NCBI RefSeq assembly: GCF_905171765.1
Contig: NC_053390.1
Coordinates: 332,288,294-332,352,293, forward strand
DNA: 64,000 nucleotides
Reading direction: 5' to 3'
Source of the DNA: Bufo bufo
Lineage: Eukaryota; Chordata; Amphibia; Anura; Bufonidae
This document shows, piece by piece, positions 21,691 through 32,817 of the stretch; position 1 is the first letter of the stretch; the number at the start of each line of letters is the position of its first letter. The notes beneath the pieces are model-generated. The model saw only the letters and a list, made by a program, of their open reading frames with translations, had not been told where the DNA came from and ran no database searches. The position numbers were made by a program, and so were the translations under genes.

Positions 21691-22730
21691 ATCTCTATTA
21701 GAGATAAGTAAAAAATTTGATTCACACCGAATCCGAATTTCCTCATGCTTTGTGGTAACGAATCGCATTTTTTCCTAAAATGGCTGCTGCACGTGTGAGG
21801 ATATGGAGCAAGGAACTCTTGGAACACAGGATCACCCATAATGCCATGCATGCAGCCAATCAGCAGCCAGCTAGCCCTATGATGTCACAGCTCTATAAAT
21901 AGCCTCAGCCATCTTGGATTCTGCAATTTTTCCAGTGTACTTAGTGCAGGGAGAGACGTCAGCAGGCGCTAGGGACAATGGTAGGAAAGATATCATTGTG
22001 CTAAAAAAAACTATTTACAAGTTCAGGGAAAGATTATTCAAGGTGTAGGAAAAGGATAGGGAGGAATCATTCCAGAGTATTTACATAGAACAGGGTTCAG
22101 TAGGGAAGGTTACAGCCTGGGTAATAGGAACAATCCTATTACACCTTGCTGCACTGACTGGGGATCCAAATTGCCATTACACAGTTCTGTAATTCCAGCA
22201 AACCGTTCTTGTTATTGGGGTGCAAGCGTTGTTTGATACAGCCATTAACAGGTTTGGTGACAATTAAATATTTCTAAGTCTTATTTGCCCTTGTATGGTG
22301 CAGTTACTGTATATGCTCTAAAGCATTTTTTAACTTATATTAGTGGGAAAAAGGGCTTATTAACCGTTGTGTGCTGAAGTGCGAAAATTACAGCCCTTTT
22401 TGGTGTGTATGAGCAGCACACAAAAAAAAAATTATTTGCCGTTCAGCGGTGCAGTTATATGTTCTAAAGTCCTTTTTGTTGTGTATTAGTGGCAAAAGAA
22501 AAAATATATTTGCCATTCAGAAGTGTAAATATATGTTCTAAAGCCTTTTGTGGAGCATATAGTGATGGACGAACATCGGCCAGGACGGTGTAAAAAATAA
22601 GGGCCTATTTGCCGTTCAGCGGTGCAGTGATATGTTCTAAAGACCTTTTTATTGTGTATTAGTGCAAAAATATATATATTTGCCATTCAGAAGTGTAAAT
22701 ATATGTTCTAAAGCCTTTTGTGGAGTGTAT

Positions 22731-24120
22731 AGTGATGGACGAACATCGGCCAGGACGGTTCGCGAACCACAAGTTTGCAGCCGACCCCATTAACTTTAAT
22801 GGCAGGCGACCCTGAAAAACCTTTAGCTCATATTTGCAGCCACCAAATACTTAGTAGAAGTGCACAAATAGTCCCACAACATGGACAGTGACATACTAGA
22901 GGGGGATCAATGACAAAAATTCCTACTAAAAATATGTGTCTTAATCAGGGGACACTTTTATGCATCTTAAAGGGAAATTCTCTAAAATGTGCCCTGTTGC
23001 GCTACCTAAATGCACTATATAGAAAGTATATTATTGGTATATACCACCCCTGCTTCAATCACTTTTTGGGGGGGGGCAACTGGTATATCACACCAGTAGA
23101 AATTATTTGTTCCAATAACGCTTGTCCCTCTATATACCTGCAGTATCGGAGCAGAACTGTACACAACTGCTGCACAATACAAATGCACTATAATATAGTT
23201 TCTATTTTAGATTTTTTTTTACAATATTTGTACAAGGAAGGCAATCCATTAGAATATACATAAAGATAAAATGTAACCTTTAATAATGTTACTATTAAAA
23301 GATATCCCTCAAAATTGAAAATAAATCAAATTATTAAAGTTAAGCAAAAAGCATAGATGTGGTAGGCAATAACAAGTGCTCGGCGGCACCAAATCAGAAA
23401 CCATATGTCCTAATACAATACAGGGGGTTCCAGTGCACATCGATGAATCCCGGAGGGAAAGCAAAAAACATCTATCCCTGGGCTAGATGATGATGTGGTA
23501 TTGAAGAACAGGGTGGGCAAAGAACTGTCCCTGATATTGCTCTACAGGGGGGTGCTATTCTGGCCCTGATAGCCTAACCACAGAGCACCAGCCCTGATAA
23601 GAGCGACCCCGTCCGGAACCTTACCCTATATAAAAATGGCCCTAGTAAGCCCCTAGCCCCTGACTTCCAGGTAATCACTATATATATCTATCTATGTGTT
23701 TTTGACTCATTATAAAAGTATATTATAAGTATATCACACCCCTCTGTGTATCACACCTATCGATAGCACACCTATACCTGTCCTTAAAAGGACTTTTGTG
23801 GCCCTATTAGCTAGTTATTGGTGTCTCTAACAGCCTGTCCCTGCTCCACACAGCAACCTCTCCCTACACTGCCAAAACACTGAATGTAAAATGGCGGCCA
23901 GATCAGGTTTATTTATAAGGTAGGGGGTATATCCATGTGTTGAAATGTCTCAATTGGCTGTCCTGTACCACCTGATGGATGTGTCATGGGTCAAAGTTCT
24001 TCACAATGTAAAAGAATATGGCGGGCGCAAATATCGCCACATGTTCGCCCATTCGGCGAATAGCGAACCAGCAAAGTTCGCCTCGAAACGACCGCCGGGC
24101 AAACCGCAAGGCCATGTCTA
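22731..24120. mobile_element. hAT family B-like element nested in the family A array
   Basis: The left terminus TAGTGATGGACGAACATC and the right terminus CGCAAGGCCATGTCTA are inverted at their tips. The right half matches the family B terminal region. The left tip sequence with its flank also appears at 22561-22591, a local duplication about 170 bp upstream. The putative TSDs (GGAGTGTA and GTCATGTA) match at only 5 of 8 bases, so the left boundary is uncertain. Confidence 0.55.
23206..23714 (-). mobile_element. Penelope-like 3' fragment inserted in hAT family B
   Basis: Interrupts the family B sequence TTCTATGTTAGAAAGTATATT (uninterrupted at about 19385). It shares GTGCTCGGCGGCACC and a TTTAATAA-rich left edge with the 3' region of the Penelope-like element at 54112. 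Non-coding. Confidence 0.55.
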
Positions 24121-24569
24121 GTCATGTAAAAGTGAAAAAAAATAAGGGCCTATTTGCCGTTCAGCGGTGCAGTTATATGTTCTATAGCCCTTTATGTCAT
24201 GTATTAGTGCAAAAAAAATAAAAAAATTGGAGTTCAGCATGCAGTTATATGTTCTAAAGCCTTTTGTGTCATGTATAAGTGAAAAATAATAAGGGCCTAT
24301 TTGCCGTTCAGCTGTGAAGTCATATGTTCTAAAGCCCCTTTGTGTAGTGTATAAGTGGCAAAAAGAATAATATATTTGCCGTTCAGTGGTGCAGTTAGAT
24401 GTTCTAAAGCCCTTTTTTGCATGTATTAGTGGCACAAAAAAGTACGATATCTACCATTGTGTGGTGAAGTGAGAAAATTACATCCTTTTTGACATGTATT
24501 AGTGGAAAAAAAGGGCTTATTAGCTGTGGTGTGTGGTGAAGTGAGAAAATTACAGGCTTTTTTATTTAT

Positions 24570-24915
24570 TTATTTGATTTAACAGTATGTAAGACAGAGA
24601 AGTGCCAGGCCGTGCACAGGGGAGTGGCAGAGGCCTAAATGTTTCTGGCGCAGGCACAGGTCGCAGGAGGAGAAGGCAGAAGCGCTGATACACTGCTTCT
24701 GCCTTCTCCTCGGCTCCCTCGCTGTCACTGACAGCCATGCAACCGTCCTACTCCTGCTACAGTGCGGGAGCAAGAGCTGTAATGATCCATCGTGCAGCGC
24801 TGCGGGTAGAAACACAGCTGATCACATGATCAGCTATGTTTCTGTCCAGGAGGACAGGGTCCGCAAACCTTGGCTCTGGCTGCCGCATGCAGCCCGTGGG
24901 TTGTGCACCCCTGCT
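24570..24915. mobile_element. Short non-autonomous hAT-like remnant
   Basis: Ends GCATGCAGCCCGTGGGTTGTGC followed by ACCCCTG. Inverted, this is a CAGGGGTG-type hAT terminus, also seen at 32817. The left end is not identified. Confidence 0.45.
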
Positions 24916-25867
24916 CTAAAAGAAAAACTTTTAGCAAATTAGGCAGTGGAAAAAATGACAAGGGTTATTGAAAGGGGTTTAGGTGGAAACCCTTCTGTCC
25001 TGTCTGGGGGTCCTAGTTTGATCCTTGCTATGGGGCCCTTACTTCTCTATGTACGCCACTGCTCACACGAAATGTACCATGTGCCTTATTTGCACATGTA
25101 ACACTTTTACACAAGTGGGAGCTCTAAGCCATTACTATTTGTTACTATTAGTGCAGTGCAGACTTATTCAGGCAGTGTTCCATAATCTTAAAAAATATGC
25201 AGTGTTTTTCCGCGATTACAAAAAACTGTAGTAAAATCATACTGTTGGAAAACACAATAAAAAGCATAATGGCTGGAACATCTGATTTGTTGCACAAAGA
25301 TATGGTCATGTGTAAACCCAGCCTCAATGTCATTGATTAATATTAGGAAAATCGTTTTTTTTGTGAATTTTTAGAAGCTTAATGTACAATATTTTTCCAT
25401 TAGACTTTCTTACACCATAAAAAAATAAATAAAAGGAAAATAAATGTTTAAGATTTATTAATTGCAGCTTTATAGCTATAGCAATGTGAAGCATTTAGCA
25501 TTAGAGGGGGGCTGGGTTTCGATTACAGTTGGTCAGCCATTAGGATTCATTAGGTAAAGTTATGTTGCAATTTTGATGTCAGTGATTTTATGAACATAAG
25601 GCTTCACGCACATGACTGTCTGTATTTCGGTACACAATCAAATTATTTGTAATATATGGATATGCATATCACATTTTTCTCACTACCATCAATAGAAAGG
25701 GCTATTAGACCAGAATAGAATATGTCCTGCAATATGTGGAATAGCCACAAGAATCTGCAAAAAATGCAGCCATTTGCATGACCCCATAGAATCTAATAGC
25801 TTAGTGTACTATACAAAAAATGCGAAGAGCACATAGATGAAAAATACGGTCATGTGCATTAGGTCTA
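24916..25867. other. Unassigned AT-rich sequence
   Basis: No coding, tandem repeat or inverted-repeat structure recognised. Confidence 0.5.
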
Positions 25868-26239
25868 TTAAAGCGGTTGTCCAGGTTCAGAACTTAACCC
25901 TGATATAGTCCCATCTTTACCCTTCCGGCCCCCCTGATATGAAATGCTCCGATGCTCTTCATTGCCCTGAATTGCACAGGGCAAGGGCTTTTATCATATT
26001 ATTACACCGCTAGACGGTGACATCAGAGGCTCTGATAGGCGGGCTTTACAGGCTAGGGCAGAGTTAAAGCCAGCCCATTATTATGTTACTGGATCTCCAA
26101 AAAATGCCTTTTCCCTGAGCGATTCAGCAGGGCAAAGAAGAGCATCGGAGCATGAAATTCTCCAATGCTCAGGGGGGCTGGAGGAGTGAAGATGGGGATA
26201 TGTCTGGGTTCAGCTCTGAATTCGGACAATCTCTTTAAG
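25868..26239. mobile_element. TTAA-type MITE
   Basis: The terminal inverted repeats TTAAAGCGGTTGTCC and GGACAATCTCTTTAA enclose an interior with long inner inversions (ATGCTCCGATGCTCTTC against GAAGAGCATCGGAGCAT). Non-coding. TTAA at the tips fits piggyBac- or Kolobok-type mobilisation. Confidence 0.8.
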
Positions 26240-26569
26240 TGCTTGGTTCTCCAATTGTGTTCTAGTCATAAACTCCTTAATAAATCACCAAAACTTGAAT
26301 TGCGCAAAAATGTTCATCAAGTTAGATATATGTTACTTTTTTACTGTATATTTCAGAGTCATTTTAAGCCATCCCCATATATCCCAGCATAAATTTAGTG
26401 TAAATTGCACAGCACTATTTATGAGTGTTTCCATTGCTTAACCCCCGTTTTTCTATGCACTTGGTTTCCCAATGAGGTACTGCATTCTGCTCGCTAATGA
26501 GTGACCTGCCTTATCATAAGGTCCACTTCACAGAAACCAATTATGTACGTGTATGTAATAAAAGTCTTA

Positions 26570-26815
26570 CTATAAGGGTCCATTCACACGTCCGTTTTTT
26601 CTTTCCTGATCTGTTCCGTTTTTTCAGGAACAGATCTGGACCAGATCTGGACCCATTCATTTTCAATGGGTCCTGGAAAAAATCAGACTATGAGCTGTCC
26701 GTTTTTTTCCAGGACCCATTGAAAATAAATGGGTCCAGATCTGGTCCAGATCTGTTCCTGAAAAAACGGAACTGATCGGGAAAGAAAAAACGGACGTGTG
26801 AATAGACCCTTATAG
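26570..26815. mobile_element. Near-perfect 246-bp foldback element
   Basis: The sequence from CTATAAGGGTC (26570) to GACCCTTATAG (26815) is an almost complete palindrome with arms of about 110 bp. It has inner CAGATCTGGACCAGATCTGG blocks and a short unpaired centre near 26690. Typical of foldback MITEs. Confidence 0.88.
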
Positions 26816-27273
26816 AGTTGAAAAGGGCAAGCATATGACATGTGTACATGACATTAAATGCGATACCCACCTGCTCTACACTACAGCTTTAGCCACAGGG
26901 GAAGCGGGTTATCTGGATTTAGCTTTTAAACAAGTTTATTTTTCTTAAATCTGTTCCACTGGGCCATACTCTAGACTAGAGAATGGGTCACATAATTTTA
27001 TATTATTCCCTGAATTACTTACAGATGTAAGTTTCACACTACACCTGACCTATCCTAAACATTTGAAAGCCACTACTTTTGTCTTGTATTCTTAATCACC
27101 AGAATGCAATGGGCATAAATGAGCTTATATAATCATTTGCCCCCATTAAGTGTAAACTAAAAAGTTTCCCAATTAATAACAGGTATCCTGTCACCCCCTG
27201 CAGTAATAAAACAAAACAATGGATCATAGAGTATAAGAAACATAGGAACTATTGTTAACTCCATACATAATTA
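26816..27273. other. Unassigned AT-rich sequence
   Basis: No feature recognised. Confidence 0.5.
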
Positions 27274-27304
27274 CAGTGGTCCCTCAAGTTACAATATTAA
27301 TTGT

Positions 27305-27902
27305 TTCTCAAATTTTAATCAGAGGACTCCTAAAAATCTCAAATTTTATTTCTATCACTTAAAATAATCTCAAAATGAGGTTTATTTAGATATTAGCATG
27401 TGTGAACTAAATAAAAAATAGATATAACTAGATACAATAAATAATAATAATCACAGGGGTAATTGGCACAGGTTATTAGGGCAAAGGGGATACACTAAAG
27501 GGAAAAACTTTCCCTACGAATACCCTACCTATCCCTAAAGCACGGAGGTGGCCCCTAGTAGTGGAGATCCTCCGTCCTTGTGCCTGTGCTGACTTACCTT
27601 CTTCTACCCTATAAACTTAAATATGCTTCCGAATACCCCAACACGTTTCCCCAGTAAAGGTTCTTCAGGGGGTCAGTGTGGGAGGCTAGCATAGGTCAAA
27701 ATGTGTTATTAGCATTTAGCCATGGGTAGTTTAGGTACTTTTAGATATTGAGATAGATAAAAACTAAAAATGATATTGACTCAAGCAAAAGACATTTAGG
27801 GAGAGATGTAGGTGGTTCCATCTGGAGTTCCCAGATAAAAATGGGTAACACTCCACGTGGACCGTCCCCACTGCTTGCTTGCCTGAGTCCTGATGCCCGA
27901 TG
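27305..27902 (-). mobile_element. Penelope/retrozyme-like insert
   Basis: Flanked by imperfect direct repeats TACAATATTAATTG(G)TTYC (about 27289 and 27903), read as a target duplication of about 16 bp in the host MITE. It contains a degenerate hammerhead motif on minus and no coding. Confidence 0.5.
27630..27672 (-). ncRNA. Degenerate hammerhead-like motif
   Basis: On minus, CCCCCTGAAGAACC is followed by GGGGAAACGTGTTGGGG. GAAA, the short stem III (ACGTGT) and the CCCC/GGGG of stem I are kept, but the core CTGATGA reads CTGAAGA, so cleavage is unlikely. Confidence 0.5.
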
Positions 27903-28289
27903 GTACAATATTAATTGGTTCCAGGATAACAATTGTATGTTGAAGTCATTGTAACTTGAGTAATCGGTTCCAAACCCCCAAAATGTCATCCAAGATAAGA
28001 TAATATGAAGATTTAAGAAAAATAAGCAGATAGCTAAGACAGATAAAAAAAAAGTCCTTACATATAATAGTCAGGAATAGCTGATAACTAGCAACTAATA
28101 CAGCTATTTTACCACAGAAGTGATCTTAATTGGGTGGATCTGAATCTGAGGCATTATATGTTGAGTCTAGTTTCAACTTACAATGGGTCAGAAAAGACCA
28201 TTGTATGGTGAAAATATTGTATCCTGAGGCCATTGTATCTTGAGGGACCACTGTATTAGTCTTTTCTTATCTTTTAGTTTCCTAAACTA

Positions 28290-29985
28290 CCTGGCAAAAC
28301 AACAGATGTGCAGTTTGGGGGACACCTGGATAATAATGAAAATAAAGTAATAACCTTCCAATCGTCATTCAAAAGAGTGTTTCTTCAGGGAGGAACAAAA
28401 ATCCCAAACTTCAAAAAAGCAAAATTTTGCCAACTAAGAGAGTCCATAGGCATAACTAACTGGGACAAAGTCCTCAAAAATAAAAATACAGCCACAAAGA
28501 TTTTGGGATGCTTTTAAAAATTAATTGTGAGAGGTATATGCCTTATGGGAATAAAAGGTTAAGGAACAAGACAAAACAATGTAGATAAATAGAAATGTAA
28601 GAAAAGCAATGAATGACAAAAAAGAAAACATTTAAATTACTAAAACAGGAGGGTAGCGAGGAAGCATTGAAAAACTATATGGAAAAAAATTGAATATGTA
28701 AAAAACAATTAAAAGCAGCCAAACTAGAGACCGAGAGATTAATTTCCAAAGAGAGTAAAACTAACCCTAAAATGTTCTTCAATTATATAAATGGTAAAAA
28801 GTATAAATCTGAAGGTGTTGGCCCTTTATAGACTAATGAGGGGGGAGTTTCAGAGAGCGACAAGGAGAAAGCAAAGCTATTAAATATTTTTTCTTCACTG
28901 TATTTACTGAAGAAAATAAACTGTCAGATGAAATGCAGAATGTAAAAGTAAATTCCCCATTAAAAGTGCCCTGTCTGACCCAGGAAGAAGTACAGCGACG
29001 TCTTAAAAAGATTAAAATAGACAAATTGCCGGGGACTAGATGGCATACACCCCCATATCCTAAGAGAATTAATTAATGTCATACCCAGGCCCTTATTTCT
29101 GATATTTAAGAACTTTTTACTGTCAGGGAGTGTTCCACAGGATTGGCGCATAGCAAATGTGGTGCCAATATTTAAAAAGGATCCAAAAACAGAGCCCAGA
29201 AACTATAGGCCGGTAAGTTTAACATATGTCATGGGTAAACTGTTTGAAGGTTTTCTGAGAGATTCTATCTTTGAGTACCTCAATGAAAATAAGCAAATAA
29301 GGCCACATCAGCATGGCTTCATAAGGGATTGGTCATGTCAAACAAATTTAATCAGTTTCTATGAAGAGGTAAGTTCTAGACTTGACTGCGGCGAATCAAT
29401 GGATGTTGTATATCTGGACTTCTCCAAAGCATTTGACACTGTAACACAAAAGGTTAGTATATAAAATGAGAATGCTCGGACTCGGAGAAAACGTCTGTAA
29501 GTGGGTAAGTAACTGGCTCAGTGATAGAAAACAAAGGGTGGCTATTAGCTTTGCACACTCAGATTGGGTCACTAGTGGGGTACCACAGGGCCCTATTCTC
29601 TTCAATATATTTATGAATGATCTTGTAGAAGGCTTGCACAGTAAAATATCAGTTTTTGCAGGTGACACTAAACTGTGTAAAGTAATTGACACAGAAGAGG
29701 ACAGTATACTGCTACAGATGAATCTGAATAGATTGTAGGCTTGGGCAGAGAAGTGGCAGATGAGGATTAACACTGACAAATGTAAGGTTATGCACATGGG
29801 AAGGAATAATGCAAGTCACCAGTACATACTAAATGGTAAAACACTGAGTAACACTGATATAGAAACCAGTGTCAGGCAGCTGCTGCCAAGGCCAATAACA
29901 TAATGGGTTGCATCAATTAGTGATTTTGTAAATATTGGGAAACCAAGACAATACATGGAAGTAGGGCCTGGCATGTAATTCTTTA
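28290..29985 (+). pseudogene. CR1/L2-like non-LTR retrotransposon ORF2 (reverse transcriptase)
   Basis: Non-LTR reverse transcriptases copy element RNA at a nicked target. The pieces in order are a linker after the endonuclease (TNWDKVLKNKNTATK, about 28460), LTQEEVQRRLKKIKIDKLPG (about 28975), PIFKKDPKTEPRNYRPVSL (about 29165), HQHGFIRDWSC, VVYLDFSKAFDTV (first RT Asp pair, about 29405), GVPQGPILFNIFMNDL (about 29577), FAGDTKL (the FADD box) and WAEKWQMRINTDKCKVMHMG (about 29741). The FADD box has lost one catalytic Asp to Gly. Many stops and frameshifts are present, worst at 28560-28960. The endonuclease is missing and the 3' end is not defined. The CR1/L2 group assignment is by motif style. 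Confidence 0.85.
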
Positions 29986-30040
29986 CAATTTTACTCATTA
30001 ATCAGATTATCTATTTTAGGCCTTTTTAAGGTATAAAATA

Positions 30041-31342
30041 CAAACCGGATTCCAAAAAAGTTGGGACACTAAACAAATTGTAAATAAAAACTGAATGCAA
30101 TGATGTGGAGATGGCAAATGTCAATATTTTATTTGTAATACAACGTAGATGACAGATCAAACGTTTAATCCGAGTAAATGTATCATTTTAAAGGAAACAT
30201 ACGTTGATTCCAATTTTCACGGTGTCAACAAATCCCAAAAAAGTTGGGACAAGTAGCAATAAGAGGCTGGAAAAAGTAAATTTGAGCATAACGAAGAGCT
30301 GGAAGACCAATTAACACTAATTAGGTCAATTGGCAACATGATTGGGTATAAAAAGAGCTTCTCAGAGTGGCAGTGTCTCTCAGAAGCCAAGATGGGTAGA
30401 GGATCACCAATTCCCACAATGTTGCATAGAAAGATAGTGGAGCAATATCAGAAAGGTGTTACCCAGCGAAAAATTGCAAAGACTTTGCATCTATTATCAT
30501 CAACTGTGCATAACATCATCCGAAGATTCAGAGAATCTGGAACAATCTCTGTGCGTAAGGGTCAAGGCCGTAAAACCATACTGGATGCCCGTGATCTCCG
30601 GGCCCTTAAACGACACTGCACCACAAACAGGAATGCTACTGTAAAGGAAATCACAGAATGGGCTCAGGAATACTTCCAGAAACCATTGTCAGTGAACACA
30701 ATCCACCGTGCCATCCGCCGTTGCCAGCTGAAACTCTACAGTGCAAAGAAGAAGCCATTTCTAAGCAAGATCCACAAGCTCAGGCGTTTTTACTGGGCCA
30801 GGGATCATTTAAAATGGAGTGTGGCAAATAATAATGCCAGACCACATTCTGCATCAATCACAACATCATGGCTGCGTAGGAGAAGGATCCGGGTACTGAA
30901 ATGGCCAGTCTGCAGTCCAGATCTTTCACCTATAGAGAACATTTGGCGCATCATAAAGAGGAAGGTGCAGCAAAGAAGGCCCAAGACGATTGAACAGTTG
31001 GAGGCCTGTATTAGACAAGAATGGGAGAGCATTCCTATTTCTAAACTTGAGAAACTGGTCTCCTGGGTCCCCAGACGTCTGTTGAGTGTTGTAAGAAGAA
31101 GGGGAGATGCCACACAGTGGTGAAAATGGCCTTGTCCCAACTTTTTTGGGATTTGTTGACACCATGAAATTCTGATTCAACATATTTTTCCCTTAAAATG
31201 GTACATTTTCTCAGTTTAACTTTTGTTCCGTGATTTATGTTCTATTCTGAATAAAATATTAGAAGTTGGCACCTCCACATCATTGCATTCAGTTTTTATT
31301 CACGATTTGTATAGTGTCCCAACTTTTTTGGAATCCGGTTTG
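30041..31342 (+). mobile_element. Tc1/mariner element with internal deletion
   Basis: The element is 1,302 bp, with TA at 30039-30040 and 31343-31344. The termini CAAACCGGATTCCAAAAAAG and its complement match, and inner repeats of AAAAAAGTTGGGACAAG (about 30239, inverted near 31133) give four binding-site-like blocks. Confidence 0.93.
30338..31123 (+). CDS. Tc1-type transposase, internally deleted, catalytic Asps lost, frame open
   Basis: The frame has 261 codons; the family-like start is probably the inner methionine of MGRGSPIPTMLHRK (30392). The DNA-binding half is complete: helix-turn-helix QKGVTQRKIAKTLHLLSSTV, GRKTILD linker, and NATVKEITEWAQ. After HLKWSVA the sequence jumps directly to NNARPHSASITTSWL, so the block with the first catalytic Asp is missing (roughly 85 residues by comparison with ordinary Tc1 transposases). 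The second Asp position reads Asn at the junction. The Glu in LSPIENIWRI remains. There is no stop or frameshift. It should bind ends but not cut them; whether the product exists is unknown. Confidence 0.85.
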   Translation: MIGYKKSFSEWQCLSEAKMGRGSPIPTMLHRKIVEQYQKGVTQRKIAKTLHLLSSTVHNIIRRFRESGTISVRKGQGRKTILDARDLRALKRHCTTNRNATVKEITEWAQEYFQKPLSVNTIHRAIRRCQLKLYSAKKKPFLSKIHKLRRFYWARDHLKWSVANNNARPHSASITTSWLRRRRIRVLKWPVCSPDLSPIENIWRIIKRKVQQRRPKTIEQLEACIRQEWESIPISKLEKLVSWVPRRLLSVVRRRGDATQW

Positions 31343-32084
31343 TAAAAAGCAATACATTTTCAAAACTTACATGCTTGTGTCTTTTAGCTGTCAACCCAGC
31401 TGTCGGTCCAATTTTGATTTTGCCGATATCAGAAATATTCAGAAGTTCTTGTTGATGCTGAGAGCAGGCATGCTGATCACTATGTCATAATCACTGAATG
31501 AAGAGTGACAAGGGCAGGGGCGTACATAGAAATCATTGGGCCCAATAGCAAGAATCTGAATTGGTCCCCCTCATCTCGCTGTTATTAAGGCAACATGAGA
31601 CAGTCCCGACTACTAGGTGGCGACTAGGGATGAGCGGACCCGTGGGTGGTTCGGCCGAACTTCAGGTCAAAGTTCGGATTCAGGACCCGAACTTGACGCA
31701 AACTCGAACCCGAACCCCATTGAAGTCAATGAGGACCTGAACTTTGGTGCACTAAAATAGTCGTAGTAAGGGCTAAATGGCTGCAAAAGGAAGCAAAATG
31801 GAGGTAAGAGCAGGACAGAGTGCCCTGAAAACAAATGTGGATGGAGAAATTACTTAAAATAATATAGAATAGAAAAAAAATAAAAATATTAATCTTGAAC
31901 TAGTAAGCGGAGGTAAAATGGAGTAGGGGGTTGAGGAGGTGGTGGACGTGGCGGTGTAGGTGGAAGCGGCGGTGGGAAGACCCCAAAATATTGGGAAATA
32001 GAAAATGTTTGCGAGCATACTATACGTTTACACAAGCTGTACGTTTACACAAATATGTAATAGGGGAGATGTGAGCATGGGGTG

Positions 32085-32817
32085 TCTGATTTTTGGTGTC
32101 TTATGTTAGCACTGGGGAGGCTTATTTTGTGGGTCGGATGAGGATTTGGGGATCTTATCTGAGCTCATACTACCCCGATGTCAGATAAGACCCCCCATGA
32201 TCAGTACTTTAATAAAATAAAACTGTGTAGGAGCGGGCTTATCCTTCCTCTGCTGCCGCTGCTCTGAGGACTATGGCGCCCTCTCCACAGTGACCTGACG
32301 TGCACAGCGTCAGGTCAGAGCCCGGAGCTTTCACGTATTAAGGAAGGGGGTGCACTGCGTCACCAATGACAATTAACCTTTAATACAGATACAGGAGGCG
32401 GGTGCCGGCAGAATCACATAGCTGACACCTGGCCTCTATGATGGCGCTGCGATCCCCGGCAGTTAACCCCTCAGGTGCAGCTACCTCTGATAGACGTCGG
32501 GTGCGGGCTATATTATTCTGCAGCCAGCACCCGCCTCCTGTATTTGAATAAATGAGTTAGTTCACTTCATTGGTGTCAGTGGCCACAGTCCCTCCCCTCC
32601 TCTTCCCCTCTGCGTTCTCATTTGTGTCAGAGGCAGCAGCACAGGGGGGAGGGGGGACAGCTTTCTTCTTCCTTCTCCCCTGTGCTGCTAATATTTTGAT
32701 ACCTGCGACATCCCTGCGAGCCGCATATGTAGAGGAGAGCGCGCTCCTCTGAGAGCCGCAAGTGAAGGTGCGACGAGAAGCATGCGGTTCACGAGCCGCG
32801 GGTTGGCCACCCCTGGA
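32085..32817. mobile_element. Non-autonomous hAT-like element
   Basis: Its right end GAGCCGCGGGTTGGCC-ACCCCTG is, inverted, a CAGGGGTGGCCAACC hAT terminus. It directly abuts the truncated family B transposase at 32818. GC-rich, no coding. The left boundary is uncertain. Confidence 0.5.

Larger units (their letters stand above)
21699..24565 (+). mobile_element. hAT family A terminal copy, with nested insertions
   Basis: Starts TAGAGATAAG at 21699 and repeats the terminal blocks of 5819-6463 in inverse order and orientation (CTATAAATAG near 21892, GGGGATCC near 22162). The subterminal array with GTTCTAAAGCCTTTT and GCCGTTCAGCGGTGCAG follows at 22330-22730 and resumes at 24121-24565. No transposase is present, so this is a solo end. 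Confidence 0.7.
27274..28253. mobile_element. Mariner/pogo-like non-autonomous element
   Basis: The inverted termini CAGTGGTCCCTCAAG and CTTGAGGGACCACTG are flanked by TA (27272-27273, 28254-28255). It has no transposase. An insertion of about 600 bp lies near its left end. Confidence 0.85.
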
